Positions 7,396 through 16,212 of a DNA stretch of 64,000 bases are shown here, piece by piece. Under the pieces are notes generated by a model. That model had not been told where the DNA came from. It saw only the letters and a list, made by a program, of their open reading frames with translations, and did not search any database. The translations under genes were made by a program, and so were the position numbers. The stretch comes from RGIG5612 sp045616165 (GTDB lineage Bacteria; Bacillota; Clostridia; Lachnospirales; Lachnospiraceae): assembly GCA_045616165.1 (NCBI GenBank), contig JAZLGF010000049.1, positions 1-64,000 of the forward strand, written 5' to 3'. Each line of letters opens with the position of its first letter. Within the stretch, counting starts at the first letter, position 1.

Positions 7396-9645
7396 TTATT
7401 CAAAATCAATTTCTTCCTGGTTGCTAATATATAGTTCCATTTTTTGTTGAATATTTATTTCATTTACAATATAGCCTCGCATTTCACACAATGTTATAAA
7501 ATCACTAATTCTATTAATATTATTTATTTCTTTTAAAGTTATTACAACTCCGAAATTCATTTCTTTTCTGTTCTCGGATGTATCTCTTTCTTTCGTTGTT
7601 ATTGCGAACCCCCACTGTCTATCTCCGTAAGATTTAACTGCTTTATTTTTCTTTAATACTTTAGATATAAATTTTGTGTTTTCCCATTTTCTTTGTTCTT
7701 TTCTAGAATGACGTTCATCCATATAAGTTAAATCGCTATCTTGAACATTTTCGTTAATATCATCAATATTTCCATTAGGTTTTATTCTTCCAAACTGTAA
7801 TGATAATTCTCTATTTGTATAATCAACGCCTTGTGATCTCGTGCATTCTGGTGAATAACACAGTGTTGCCCTCGCAATAAATGGATACTTTCCTTCATTG
7901 TCTCTTGGTATTGGAATCGCATAATTCGTCGTTTTAAAACTCCTAGATGTTCCATATAAGAAAAACTTTATTTCTGATTTATCTGAAGTCAATACTTGCT
8001 TTATGTCAATTGGGACTATTCCGTATCCTAATAAATTATGTTTTTTATATGTATTTTTTTTATATTCCCAACCAGCAGCCGAATCAATTATTAATGCCTT
8101 TGCAACTTCTATTGGCAAGCCTATAACATCGATTAAATACGCTAATTTCCTGCTAATCCATGGTGCCGCCAAAGATGTTCCATAATCTTCCGCTTCGCCA
8201 AACGGTGTATATGTATTTATTTTTTCTGTAACATCCCCTCCATAATATGAAACATCTGGTTTTTTAAAAAAGGACAACACTTCGCCTTTTCTTGAATATG
8301 AGGCTTCTTTTCCATCTTTTTTTACTGAATTAACAACAATAGCATTAAGAGAATCAGCCGGTGACCCAATCCTAATTTTTCCTGTTTTTTTATCTCTATT
8401 ATCATTTGTTCCAGCAACGACAAAAATAATATTCTTTTGCGCTTGTAACTCATCTAAAATAGAAGCATCATACGAAATAAAATTTTTAGACACCTCTTCT
8501 TCGGTCCCTAATGACAGATTCCATACATGAATATCAGGATTATTCATAATTATGTTTCTGATTTTGTTGACCAGCCTTGCGGTGCTTATTCGGTTTAAAC
8601 ATACTCCAAAATGCCTAACCTTAAATCTCCCACAATTGTCTTCAAGCCACGGATTCAACTGGGGCCCATCTACTATTATTGAACAAATCTGTGTTCCATG
8701 AATTTTATAATCATCACATACGCTATTTTTTTCATATATTTCAATTTCTTCTCTATAATCAACCCATTCGCTAAAATATACATTTTTATCAAATAATGTA
8801 TCTATTACTCCAATTGTTGGTTCAACCGTTGGGGGTGGTATAATCATAGTATCTTCTTTTTCTTTTTCTTCATAATGTCCTAATTCGACCTTTGAAAAAT
8901 CAGCCGAAACCATAGATATCATATAAGGAATTTTATTTTTTAATATATTAAACGTCTCTTGATCAACTAGAATTGTATCATCTCCATAAAAAGAATATCT
9001 GTATTTAATTTGATTTATTTCTATTTTGTCTAATAACTCGGCTACTGTTTTTTCTGTTTTATAAAAAGTCACTAGGAAGTATTCGGTATCAATTTCTGTA
9101 TTTAAGTTAGGAACTGACAATGATTCAATAACTGAACAATCTGTAATTACTTTTCTAATCATTGACTTACTTAGTTCATACCCCTCATACGATATTTTAT
9201 TTTCAGGTTCATTAAAATTACTAGAAGTTGCAACTCCATTTAATTTTTCAACAATAAATTTTTTTACGATACTTAATTTTTGAAGAGCATCTTCAATAGT
9301 ATTTTTATCAATATAATATGTTATAATATGTTTTTCTTTCCCTTCTTCATCGTCAGAAAATCTTGCGCCAACAATTATATCATTTATTTTTTTTCCTCTT
9401 TGCTTTAATAACTCTTTAATCCTATTTGTTTTTGCAATAATATCATTATAATTTACGTCAATAAGAAACCCTCGGAATAACTTATCTGCGTTATCATAGA
9501 ACGAAACTATACTAATAAGGTTTCGTTCTATATCATTTATTTTTTCTACACTAACTTCATTTTTTGGCTTTAAATTATTTAAAATCTTTTTTTTCTTATA
9601 TTTTTCATCCCTAAACCTTAAATTTACTTTTAATAACGGATTCAT
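7396..9645 (-). CDS. ietS: Subtilisin-like serine protease, IetS type
   Basis: A 749-residue S8-family protease without signal peptide, so cytoplasmic. The triad is intact: Asp282 (GVIDTLFD), His316 (HGTQ) and Ser491 in GTSLAAP, with the oxyanion Asn414 in AGTND. Residues 1-270 are an N-terminal domain of no known fold to me, and about 560-749 form a C-terminal domain. It starts two bases after the stop of the AAA-ATPase gene. This ATPase-plus-subtilase pair is the IetA/IetS system, described as a plasmid-stability/toxin-antitoxin pair on Agrobacterium Ti plasmids and later among predicted and tested anti-phage systems. Here the protease would be the executor, kept in check or directed by IetA. 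Confidence 0.8.
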   Translation of the reverse strand: MNPLLKVNLRFRDEKYKKKKILNNLKPKNEVSVEKINDIERNLISIVSFYDNADKLFRGFLIDVNYNDIIAKTNRIKELLKQRGKKINDIIVGARFSDDEEGKEKHIITYYIDKNTIEDALQKLSIVKKFIVEKLNGVATSSNFNEPENKISYEGYELSKSMIRKVITDCSVIESLSVPNLNTEIDTEYFLVTFYKTEKTVAELLDKIEINQIKYRYSFYGDDTILVDQETFNILKNKIPYMISMVSADFSKVELGHYEEKEKEDTMIIPPPTVEPTIGVIDTLFDKNVYFSEWVDYREEIEIYEKNSVCDDYKIHGTQICSIIVDGPQLNPWLEDNCGRFKVRHFGVCLNRISTARLVNKIRNIIMNNPDIHVWNLSLGTEEEVSKNFISYDASILDELQAQKNIIFVVAGTNDNRDKKTGKIRIGSPADSLNAIVVNSVKKDGKEASYSRKGEVLSFFKKPDVSYYGGDVTEKINTYTPFGEAEDYGTSLAAPWISRKLAYLIDVIGLPIEVAKALIIDSAAGWEYKKNTYKKHNLLGYGIVPIDIKQVLTSDKSEIKFFLYGTSRSFKTTNYAIPIPRDNEGKYPFIARATLCYSPECTRSQGVDYTNRELSLQFGRIKPNGNIDDINENVQDSDLTYMDERHSRKEQRKWENTKFISKVLKKNKAVKSYGDRQWGFAITTKERDTSENRKEMNFGVVITLKEINNINRISDFITLCEMRGYIVNEINIQQKMELYISNQEEIDFE

Positions 9646-9647
9646 AA

Positions 9648-10682
9648 TTATTTATCTCTCAACTTTCTTGATACACTGCTTTTAGGTATTTGCGTAAGAA
9701 TTTCTATTTCTCGAGTAGTATATCCTTGCCCTTTTAATTTTTGAACATCTAAACTTGTATCATTTGCAAATACATTATATATTTTTCTAAGATAACTATA
9801 TTCATTTGTATCATCACAAAACGCTATAGATGTTCTTATAATTGGCTCTAAATCTCCTGGATATGGCAATTCTTCTTGATTTTTTAATATTTTATGAAAC
9901 AATCTTAAATCTTGTTTAAGATTTTCTGATTTTTTTAAATTTGCCGTTAATATCAAATCTGCAATTTGAATCAAATCATTTTTACTATATCTATCAAATG
10001 AAACAATAGCATCAAATCTTCTAAGCAATGCTTTGTCAAATTGTTCTATCAGATTTGTAGTTGCTATAATTGGTGTTTTAGTTTTCAGCCCATCAATCAT
10101 TCTCAAAAAAGTAGATGTTACTCTTCCCATTTCTCTTAAATCATTTGAACAAATACGATTTAATACAATTGCATCTATTTCATCCAAAAGAACAATGCAG
10201 TTTCTGCTTGATAGATAATTTATTTCATCAAACATCTGAGTAATATTTTTCGAGGTTTCACCTAATCTACTATCTATTAATTTTTCAAAACTAACCGATA
10301 AGATATCTCTATTTAACAATCTGGCTATTTGATAAGCTGATTCCGTCTTTCCGCTTCCTGGTTTTCCATAAAATAAAAATCGTGAAACGTTTTTATTGTT
10401 ACGAATTGCTCTTGTTATTCCAACAATATCCTCTTCAATAATTTCTGGAAGATACAATGCTTTTGATGAATATTCTACTTTTTCTAAAAATCTTAAATTT
10501 TTATACATAGTTTGAGGAACATAATAATTTGTCGTAGAAATAATTTCCATAATATATTGTGCAGTATAATCATCACCATTCTGATTTAATTCTTTGGCAA
10601 TTTCTGTAACTTCGTTCAAGAAAGCATCTTCGTTATGTTCAATATGAAATTTTATTAAATTTACAAGCGTCTGCTTTTTCAT
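9648..10682 (-). CDS. ietA: AAA+ ATPase, IetA type, with C-terminal helix-turn-helix
   Basis: A 344-residue AAA+ ATPase. In this numbering Walker A GKPGSGKT is at 106-113, Walker B IVLLDEID at 163-170, sensor-1 IATTN at 206-210 and arginine-finger RRFD at 221-224. The last 25 residues (REIEILTQIPKSSVSRKL) read as a DNA-binding helix-turn-helix. The start is taken at 10682 because AAGGAG sits at 10689-10694 and a strong promoter at 10704-10732; an in-frame ATG at 10745 would lie upstream of that promoter. It is first in a three-gene operon with ietS and the membrane coiled-coil gene. The HTH tail and two direct repeats over the promoter suggest it may control its own operon. Confidence 0.8.
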   Translation of the reverse strand: MKKQTLVNLIKFHIEHNEDAFLNEVTEIAKELNQNGDDYTAQYIMEIISTTNYYVPQTMYKNLRFLEKVEYSSKALYLPEIIEEDIVGITRAIRNNKNVSRFLFYGKPGSGKTESAYQIARLLNRDILSVSFEKLIDSRLGETSKNITQMFDEINYLSSRNCIVLLDEIDAIVLNRICSNDLREMGRVTSTFLRMIDGLKTKTPIIATTNLIEQFDKALLRRFDAIVSFDRYSKNDLIQIADLILTANLKKSENLKQDLRLFHKILKNQEELPYPGDLEPIIRTSIAFCDDTNEYSYLRKIYNVFANDTSLDVQKLKGQGYTTREIEILTQIPKSSVSRKLRDK

Positions 10683-10703
10683 GTTATACTCCTTTTTAAT
10701 TTT

Positions 10704-10732
10704 ATTATATGGGTCATTGGGACAAAAGTCAA
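10704..10732 (-). promoter_or_regulatory. Strong promoter of the ietA-ietS operon
   Basis: Minus-strand TTGACT (10727-10732), 17-base spacer, perfect TATAAT (10704-10709); transcript would start near 10697, with AAGGAG and the ATG at 10682 following closely. One of the best promoter matches in the window. Confidence 0.75.
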
Positions 10733-10744
10733 TATTTTGGGACA
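10718..10744 (-). repeat. Two TGTCCCA direct repeats over the ietA promoter
   Basis: TGTCCCA occurs on the minus strand at 10738-10744 and 10718-10724, exactly 20 bases apart, one just upstream of the -35 box and one in the spacer. Spacing of about two helical turns fits a pair of operator half-sites bound on one face of the DNA. The helix-turn-helix at the end of IetA is an obvious candidate binder. Confidence 0.45.
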
Positions 10745-10842
10745 TTTTTCTTAAATATGTCTATTATCTCAAAGCTCTGACTATTGTCCGAAAACATGTG
10801 TCATTATTTTAATATTGTTGTTTTCATATCTCGCTGTAAAAT

Positions 10843-10959
10843 TTATTTAAAAAATTCAGATGGGAAATGCCCTCTTTTGAATTTTAAAATTTTTTTGATG
10901 GGTTTGTCATCCAAATTTGGAGTCACAATAAACTTTTTGCCATTGCACTTGCCTAACAT
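10843..10959 (-). other. Possible small ORF or gene remnant, 38 codons
   Basis: The only coding-like stretch between the ietA promoter and the lipoprotein terminator. It reads MLGKCNGKKFIVTPNLDD and continues basic to a TAA at 10843. No ribosome-binding site is visible, and the frame stays open upstream of the ATG, so it may be the tail of a deleted gene. Nothing else is seen between 10745 and 10987. Confidence 0.25.
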
Positions 10960-10987
10960 TGCTTTCAAGACCCAAGTAAACAAAACA

Positions 10988-11011
10988 AGGGCTTGGCAAC
11001 TGCCAAGCCCT
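10988..11011 (-). terminator. Terminator hairpin behind the lipoprotein gene
   Basis: Perfect 11-base stem AGGGCTTGGCA/TGCCAAGCCCT with a two-base loop, followed on the minus strand by TGTTTTGTTT. It lies 55 bases past the lipoprotein stop. Same family as the hairpins at 4559 and 11818. Confidence 0.65.
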
Positions 11012-11066
11012 GTCAACATTTCTTAAATTTTACCTTCTTCTTACTTCAGTACAACGCCGGTAAAAA

Positions 11067-11516
11067 TTATTCCTCAATATCCTCAGGTATATCACTAACA
11101 AAACTAATTGATTTTCCGTTATTAGTAAGAATAATTCCCTCAAGAGTTCTTTCGTATGTTAGTTCAAGATATTCACCAGAATCTTTCCATTGTCCCGAAG
11201 GTAGTTGATCATAAAGTTCAGGATCAATTTTAATTTTAATGTTCTTATCGTCAATTAATACGATTTCACCTTCAACGCCAGGGTTTCCAGCCTCATTATC
11301 GTATATCGATAAATGATTTCCATATTCATGATGATTCATTAATATTGATAAATGCCACCAACTTCCGATATAGTCTTCCGGGTCATCAACCTCAACCGCT
11401 TGATATTCACCCATAGCAAGAGTTAATGCTTCTTCATCGATATCTTTTGAGCCACAAGCAAAAATAATTAATGTAGTTAATAATAAAAGAAATATTAATG
11501 TAAACCGTCTCTTCAT
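11067..11516 (-). CDS. Small lipoprotein of unknown function
   Basis: 149 residues from the ATG at 11516, chosen because GGAGAG precedes it and because it places the signal peptide at the N-terminus; the longer frame to 11564 has no site. MKRRFTLIFLLLLTTLII leads to the lipobox FACGS, so the mature protein would be a diacylglyceryl-cysteine lipoprotein on the outer face of the membrane. The mature part is acidic and rich in D, E and Y, with motifs such as YIGSWWHLSI that recall small beta-sheet lipoproteins of the lipocalin-like kind. It stands alone with its own terminator. Function unknown. Confidence 0.72.
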   Translation of the reverse strand: MKRRFTLIFLLLLTTLIIFACGSKDIDEEALTLAMGEYQAVEVDDPEDYIGSWWHLSILMNHHEYGNHLSIYDNEAGNPGVEGEIVLIDDKNIKIKIDPELYDQLPSGQWKDSGEYLELTYERTLEGIILTNNGKSISFVSDIPEDIEE

Positions 11517-11817
11517 CGTAGTCTCTCCAAACCTCGTAATCATTTTATTTTCAAATGGTTCCAATTTGTAACCATCTAGTTATCGACTCTTTATAGATAT
11601 ATTTTTCCATATTCTCATGTATCGCAAGAGATTAATGTGGGCCAACATTTGGCTCCACCATAAACCTACATTTTTATTATGGTATTAACAATTATTGACA
11701 TTATAATATATTTTATTTTGACATTCAAACTAACGTTGATAGTATTTTCATGTTTCCTGAGCATCGGTGACGAAGAAAATAATAAGCCGGATTTATGCAG
11801 TACTAGTTTAAACGACA
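11517..11817. other. Non-coding stretch upstream of the lipoprotein gene
   Basis: About 300 bases with no convincing ORF. It presumably holds the promoter of the lipoprotein gene, but no clear -35/-10 pair stands out. A small palindrome GCCAACATTTGGC lies at 11641-11653. Otherwise nothing seen. Confidence 0.4.
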
Positions 11818-11843
11818 CTGGGCTTGGCAATTACCAAGCCCAG
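11818..11843 (-). terminator. Terminator hairpin behind the InlB-repeat gene
   Basis: Perfect 10-base stem CTGGGCTTGG/CCAAGCCCAG with loop CAATTA, followed on the minus strand by TGTCGTTTAAA. It lies 97 bases past the stop at 11941. Third member of the GGCTTGG hairpin family. Confidence 0.6.
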
Positions 11844-11940
11844 TAGGGTACTATTTTTTAATCAAGTTATCGCAAGAATTTTTGCTGCAATTCTCTAATA
11901 AAAGCACATATTCCATTAAAAATATCCTTTTTACAGTAAC

Positions 11941-14136
11941 TTATTGGATTTTATTTTGTAAGTTGTCCTGATAAGTAATGATTCCATTATCTGTTATTCC
12001 TCCTATGTAATAACAATCATCATAATGGAATACTAATATAATATGCGCTCCGTCACTAAAATATCTTTCTTGAGTTAAACGTATTGTAAAAAATCCATTT
12101 GATTTTGCTTTGCTTTCTGCTAGATAATAGCGTTGTCCATTACTATAAAAATATCCATCTGTATCCGAACTTCCTGAATATGGATAAACGTCTAGACACA
12201 TTCCATCTGAACCAAGCATTAAATCCTTTGTTCCTTTATTATTTATATGTAAATAACAACTAGTTTGATATTTACCAGGTCTTGTTTCAAGATATCCCGT
12301 AAAATTTGGTTTTAATGCAGTTGTCACTACCTGTGGTTCACTTAATACACTATAATATGTTTTTCCATTTACCTCTTTATATGTCATTATTTTATAGTAA
12401 TATTTTTGACCGGCTTTTACATTTGTATCACGGTAAAACCGTGAATAAGTTGTTGATGCAATCTTTGTATATGTTCCCGTTTTAGATGTACTCCTATAAA
12501 CAATACATCCATCCGCATTCTCATCTAAAAGATTAAAAAGAACATTATTTACCTTACAACTTAACTTTGCAGCAGTAAGTGTAGATGGCTTTTTCCATCC
12601 CCAAATTGCATAAAGTTTAACAACACCATTATTTTTTGATGTTAAATTTAACACTGTTGCTTTATTTTTATACATGGTTCCAGAACCATCTTCTTTAGTG
12701 TTCCAGCCTTGAAATGCTAAAGATACGGTTTTTCTATTATAAGCATCCGTACCTATTTCAACACTTGCAGTAAATGAATTATTTGGTAAAACAACTTGTT
12801 CGTCAGATACGCAAGTTATTGGGTTCATAGTACCAACTGCATGATCATCATTTGCATAAAATTCTATTGTATATTGAATAGTATTCCATTTTGCATATAA
12901 ATTAATATTGCCAGCTGAACCCTTGGTAATTTCTAACACCTTATTTGTGAATTCACTATCTCTATACCAGCCGCCAAACTCATATCCTTGTTTAGTTGGG
13001 TTCTTTAACGTTATTGTAGCTGTTGTAACTGTATATGTTGTTGGATTACTACTATTATTCTTTCCTCCATTTAAGTTATAAGTAATAGTATATTTCTTTT
13101 TTCCCCACTTTGCATACAGTGTTTTATTACCTGTACTGCCTTTTGCTATACTCGTTACTTTTGTCTTATAGCCCGAATCACTATACCAACCCTTGAACGT
13201 ATAGCCTGTCCTGGTTGGATTCTTTAACGTTATTGTAGCTGTTGTAATTTTATATGTTGCTGGATTATTACTATTATTCTTTCCTCCATTTAAGTTATAA
13301 GTAATAGTATATTCCTTTGCTGCCCACTTCGCATACAATGTCTTATTTCCTGTACTGCCTTTTGCTATACTTGTTACTTTTGTCTTATAGCCCGAATCAC
13401 TATACCAGCCCTTAAATGTATATGCCGTTTTTGTTGGGTTCTTTAACGTTATTGTAGCTGTTGTAACTGTATATGTTGTTGGATTACTACTATTATTCTT
13501 TCCTCCATTTAAGTTATAAGTAATAGTATATTTCTTTTTTTCCCACTTTGCATACAGTGTCATTGCTTTATTGTTTTTAGCTGGAATCGTTGTAATCTTT
13601 GTCTTGAATTTTGAATCTGTATACCAACCCTTGAATGTATAGCCTGTTCTTGTTGGATTTAACAGTTTTAATTCCGCATGATTCTTATACAATGTTGCTG
13701 GATTACTACTATTATTCTTTCCCCCCCCATTTAATACATATGTTATTACATATCCTGTTTTAGGTATAATCTGTTGTTCTACAAGAATTTCTCCACATTC
13801 TGAACAATGCTTTCCTTCTGTCTTTCCATCTTTAGTTGCTGTTGGCGCTACTGCTTTATCTATTACTTCTGTATGACCTGTAGCTGGGATTATCCAACTA
13901 TTTTCTTCAATCTCATTATTTCCTTCTGAATCTGAAAAATACTTGGAACAATCCGCACAATAATAATACTCACTGTTTCCATCTTCCGTACACGTTGCTG
14001 ACTTTGCTTCTGTTGTACTCATATTATGTTCATGTAATGATTCCGTTTCTCCTGCCATCGTTGAAAGAGGCATCATTTGAAATGCCATTAAAACAACAAT
14101 ACTTATTGCACAAATTCTTTTTAAAAAGTTATTCAT
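11941..14136 (-). CDS. Secreted InlB B-repeat (Listeria-Bacteroides repeat) surface protein
   Basis: A 731-residue exported protein. Residues 1-28 are a signal peptide (cleavage near TMA-GE). Residues 36-128 have paired cysteines (CADC, CSEC) and GHTEV repeats. Four InlB B-repeats follow at 129-198, 203-271, 276-344 and 349-417, each ending LYAKW; a divergent one is at 421-512. A fibronectin-III-like segment lies at about 516-605, then a C-terminal domain. There is no LPxTG motif, so it is released or held by non-covalent contacts. Such repeats are typical of adhesins. AAAGGGG precedes the ATG at 14136. A G8 tract in the first repeat makes the frame slippage-prone; it is currently in frame. 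Confidence 0.82.
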   Translation of the reverse strand: MNNFLKRICAISIVVLMAFQMMPLSTMAGETESLHEHNMSTTEAKSATCTEDGNSEYYYCADCSKYFSDSEGNNEIEENSWIIPATGHTEVIDKAVAPTATKDGKTEGKHCSECGEILVEQQIIPKTGYVITYVLNGGGKNNSSNPATLYKNHAELKLLNPTRTGYTFKGWYTDSKFKTKITTIPAKNNKAMTLYAKWEKKKYTITYNLNGGKNNSSNPTTYTVTTATITLKNPTKTAYTFKGWYSDSGYKTKVTSIAKGSTGNKTLYAKWAAKEYTITYNLNGGKNNSNNPATYKITTATITLKNPTRTGYTFKGWYSDSGYKTKVTSIAKGSTGNKTLYAKWGKKKYTITYNLNGGKNNSSNPTTYTVTTATITLKNPTKQGYEFGGWYRDSEFTNKVLEITKGSAGNINLYAKWNTIQYTIEFYANDDHAVGTMNPITCVSDEQVVLPNNSFTASVEIGTDAYNRKTVSLAFQGWNTKEDGSGTMYKNKATVLNLTSKNNGVVKLYAIWGWKKPSTLTAAKLSCKVNNVLFNLLDENADGCIVYRSTSKTGTYTKIASTTYSRFYRDTNVKAGQKYYYKIMTYKEVNGKTYYSVLSEPQVVTTALKPNFTGYLETRPGKYQTSCYLHINNKGTKDLMLGSDGMCLDVYPYSGSSDTDGYFYSNGQRYYLAESKAKSNGFFTIRLTQERYFSDGAHIILVFHYDDCYYIGGITDNGIITYQDNLQNKIQ
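12886..13530 (-). repeat. Three near-identical tandem coding repeats of 219 bases
   Basis: Repeats two to four of the InlB-type protein recur with a period of 73 codons (starts at residues 203, 276, 349). Whole blocks are near identical at DNA level, for example the stretches around 13010, 13220 and 13440. Such arrays gain and lose units by recombination, so repeat number may vary between isolates. Confidence 0.8.
13721..13728 (-). repeat. G8 homopolymer inside the InlB-repeat gene
   Basis: Eight C on the plus strand (G8 on the coding strand) encode the extra Gly in NGGGKNN at residue 137-140, where the other repeats have only NGG. One base gained or lost would truncate the protein early. 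The gene is ON at eight. Confidence 0.75.
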
Positions 14137-14448
14137 TATATTCCCCTTTTTTCAATTACCTGTTTACAAAATGTCGATTGTAGCGTACATCTTTTGAATT
14201 TTAACATTATTCTTTATTTTTATCAAACTCAAAAAATAACTGTTGTACTTTTTTAAAAACAAGGTGTATATGAATTTTTTAGTCTCTATTAACCAGGTCT
14301 TTTGTATGATTCTTTTCTTCATGTAACAGTAAAAAACCGACATTTCTTTTTCACACAAATTTTTATGCTTTCCAATAATTGTTTTCTATTATAGCATCCA
14401 TATCATAGCAATATTTTTGTTCATTATATACATCAATAAGCGGTTCTA
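14137..14448. other. Non-coding stretch upstream of the InlB-repeat gene
   Basis: About 310 A+T-rich bases with no convincing gene. A possible -10 (TACAAT on the minus strand near 14180) has only a weak -35, so no promoter is called. A 64-codon frame at 14164-14358 lacks a ribosome-binding site and is not accepted. Confidence 0.35.
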
Positions 14449-14490
14449 TCTATCCTTGACAAATATAAAGTAGTTTATTTAATAAACTGC
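14449..14490 (-). pseudogene. Relic of the start of a second wzz gene
   Basis: Matches bases about 5608-5648 of the intact Wzz gene at 31 of the first 39 positions, mostly transitions. Read in the gene's frame it gives SLLNKLLYICQ, against SLLDMLLYICQ in the intact protein. Only this short piece survives, directly beside the left end of the dead IS21-type element, which may have been involved in removing the rest. Confidence 0.55.
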
Positions 14491-14618
14491 TTTTTTTACA
14501 ATTTTGTATTTGCTAATCTAAAAACGGTCCACAAAACGGCATAAATCCAGTTGAAAAACGGTCCACTCTTTCAGTAAGACCAACGGTATGAGATACTCGT
14601 ACCGGAGGTAAAGAAGGA

Positions 14619-15885
14619 GTGAAGACATTAATGGACAAATACACAATAATTAAACTCAAGATGGAGGGCGTTTCAAGCAGGCAGATTGCAAAGATTCTTA
14701 ATATTGACCGTAAAACAGTTGCTGACTACTGGAACGAATTCTCTGATAATCTTAAAAAACTTGGACTGAATGTAAATTCTGCAGAAGATTTAAGGCAAAT
14801 GCAAAGCATAATGCTTGATGCACCAAAATATGATACTTCAAGCAGAAAGCCTAAAAAATATACGGCAGAGCTTGACTCATATCTTGATGAAATCTTAGTA
14901 GCAGAAGAAGAAAAGAAAAAGATTCTTGATTGGAAAAAACAGCAGTTAACCGACGTTTAAATATACGAAATGGTTACAGCTGCCGGATATGATATAGGCC
15001 GTTCAACACTAAGTGCGCATATCAAAGAAAACCGCCAAAAACAAAGTGAGGCATTCATCAGGCAAGAATACGGTTTCGGCGATAGACTTGAATACGACTT
15101 TGGCGAAGTTGTTTTAAACTTTTGGGAAACCCCACTAAAGTTTGATTATCCTTAAAATGTCCTTGTACTACAATTACAATATCAATGTTACAAATTGTTT
15201 TTCTGGAAACGAGAAGGGATTTGTAGAAGGAAGCGTTAAGGAATTAAGAAAAGAATTGTTTAATAAGCAGTATAAATTTGATTTCTTTGAAGCTGTAGAA
15301 AAGTACATGCAAGAAAGGCTCATAGAACTTAATAAGGACTCCTTAATTGAAGAAGAAAAAAAGTATTTAAAACCAATAAAACCAAAGCTTGAGCTTGGAA
15401 CTATTTCAAGACAAGTTGTTGATAAATATAGTTTTGTAAGAGTTGAGAACAACTTCTATTCTGTGCCAGACTATTTGGTTGGAAGAGAAGTAATAATTAA
15501 GAATTACTTAAGAGAATTACTGGTATATGCTGACTCGGGCATAGTCGCAAAGCACAAAAAAGTAGATGGCTTTGGCGAAATGCAAATCTACATATTCCAC
15601 TACCTTGATACACTAGCCAAGAAGCCTGGTGCTGTAAAGAACTCGAAAGTTCTAAAAAGCAAAGCAGAACTTAAAACCATCTACGATACCTATTTTACTA
15701 AACGAACAAAAGAATTCATAGATATATTAAAAGAAAACTCACAGCTTTCATACGAGGTTTTTCAAGAAGTTTTGATTCCAAGAGGCAAGACAACTATTGT
15801 ATATGAATCGTCTCCTCCAAAGACGATAGAAGAAAACATTACCAAACAAGAACACAAATTCGTAAACTGTCAGAATTACTATTAA
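14619..15885 (+). pseudogene. istA: IS21-type transposase IstA, broken
   Basis: The N-terminal helix-turn-helix (GVSSRQIAKILNIDRKTVADYW) starts at GTG 14619 or ATG 14631 behind AAGGAG. An in-frame TAA at 14958-14960 interrupts it; the same frame then continues (YEMVTAAGYDIGRSTL) to the first catalytic Asp region LEYDFGEVVL near 15100. There the sequence jumps frame and the middle of the DDE domain is deleted. Coding sense resumes with GNEKGFVEG, which holds the catalytic Glu region, and runs to the C-terminal beta-barrel region ending at 15885. So it has a nonsense mutation, a frameshift and an internal deletion. Confidence 0.8.
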
Positions 15886-15900
15886 AAGGAGGGGCTGAAT

Positions 15901-16059
15901 ATGTCAATTAAAGAACTTGCGAAGGAATTAAAACTGCCATACATATATGAAAACTACGAAGAACTAATCAAAGAAGCAATAGATTTAAAGCAAACACCTG
16001 AAGAATTTCTATCCTATTTTCTGCAAAAGGAATCTGAAAGAATAAAAGAATCTCGTCAA
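15901..16059 (+). pseudogene. istB: IstB helper ATPase, N-terminal fragment
   Basis: About 53 codons from ATG 15901 behind GGAGGGG. The peptide (KELAKELKLPYIYENYEEL, then LQKESERIKESRQ) matches the N-terminal helical part of IstB, the AAA+ helper of IS21 transposition. Similarity stops near 16059, before the Walker A region. Confidence 0.7.
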
Positions 16060-16097
16060 GCTCTTGCCGGGGGAGGGCAATTCTTCCTCATATTCAT

Positions 16098-16212
16098 TTA
16101 TGCGGCTTTTGCCATCTCAATTTCAATCCTTCCGTCATTGAAAATCATAACTTTTTTTAATTTGGTCGAATGTCTTCTCCGTTACTGCATCCACGCCTTT
16201 GTAATCTTTTAC
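16098..16212 (-). pseudogene. Frameshifted remnant resembling the C-terminus of a large serine recombinase
   Basis: Directly after the stop of the ATP-grasp gene, the minus strand reads VKDYKGVDAVTEKTFDQIKK, then after a run of seven A shifts frame to VMIFNDGRIEIEMAKAA and a TAA at 16098. The pattern 'Ile-x-Phe/Val-x-Asp-Gly-Arg-Ile-Glu-Ile' is common at the ends of large serine recombinases. The piece may even supply the last few residues of the ATP-grasp frame. Assignment is by motif only. Confidence 0.4.

Larger units (their letters stand above)
14520..16076 (+). mobile_element. Degenerate IS21-family insertion sequence
   Basis: Carries remnants of istA and istB in the usual order. The left end has two copies of AAAAACGGTCCAC at 14520-14532 and 14554-14566, 34 bases apart; repeated transposase-binding sites at the ends are a mark of IS21 elements. 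The right end is missing: istB breaks off near 16059. The element cannot transpose. Confidence 0.75.

Noticed and set aside
10784..11026. Plus-strand open frame of 80 codons between ietA and the lipoprotein gene
   Set aside because: No ribosome-binding site, covers a terminator hairpin and lies opposite a more coding-like minus-strand stretch.
12886..13530. CRISPR-like array
   Set aside because: The regular repeats are 219-base coding repeats of the InlB-type protein, with no short repeats and unique spacers. No CRISPR array or tRNA/rRNA gene was found in the window.
14164..14358. Minus-strand frame of 64 codons upstream of the InlB-repeat gene
   Set aside because: No ribosome-binding site, low-complexity basic peptide, occupies the likely promoter region.
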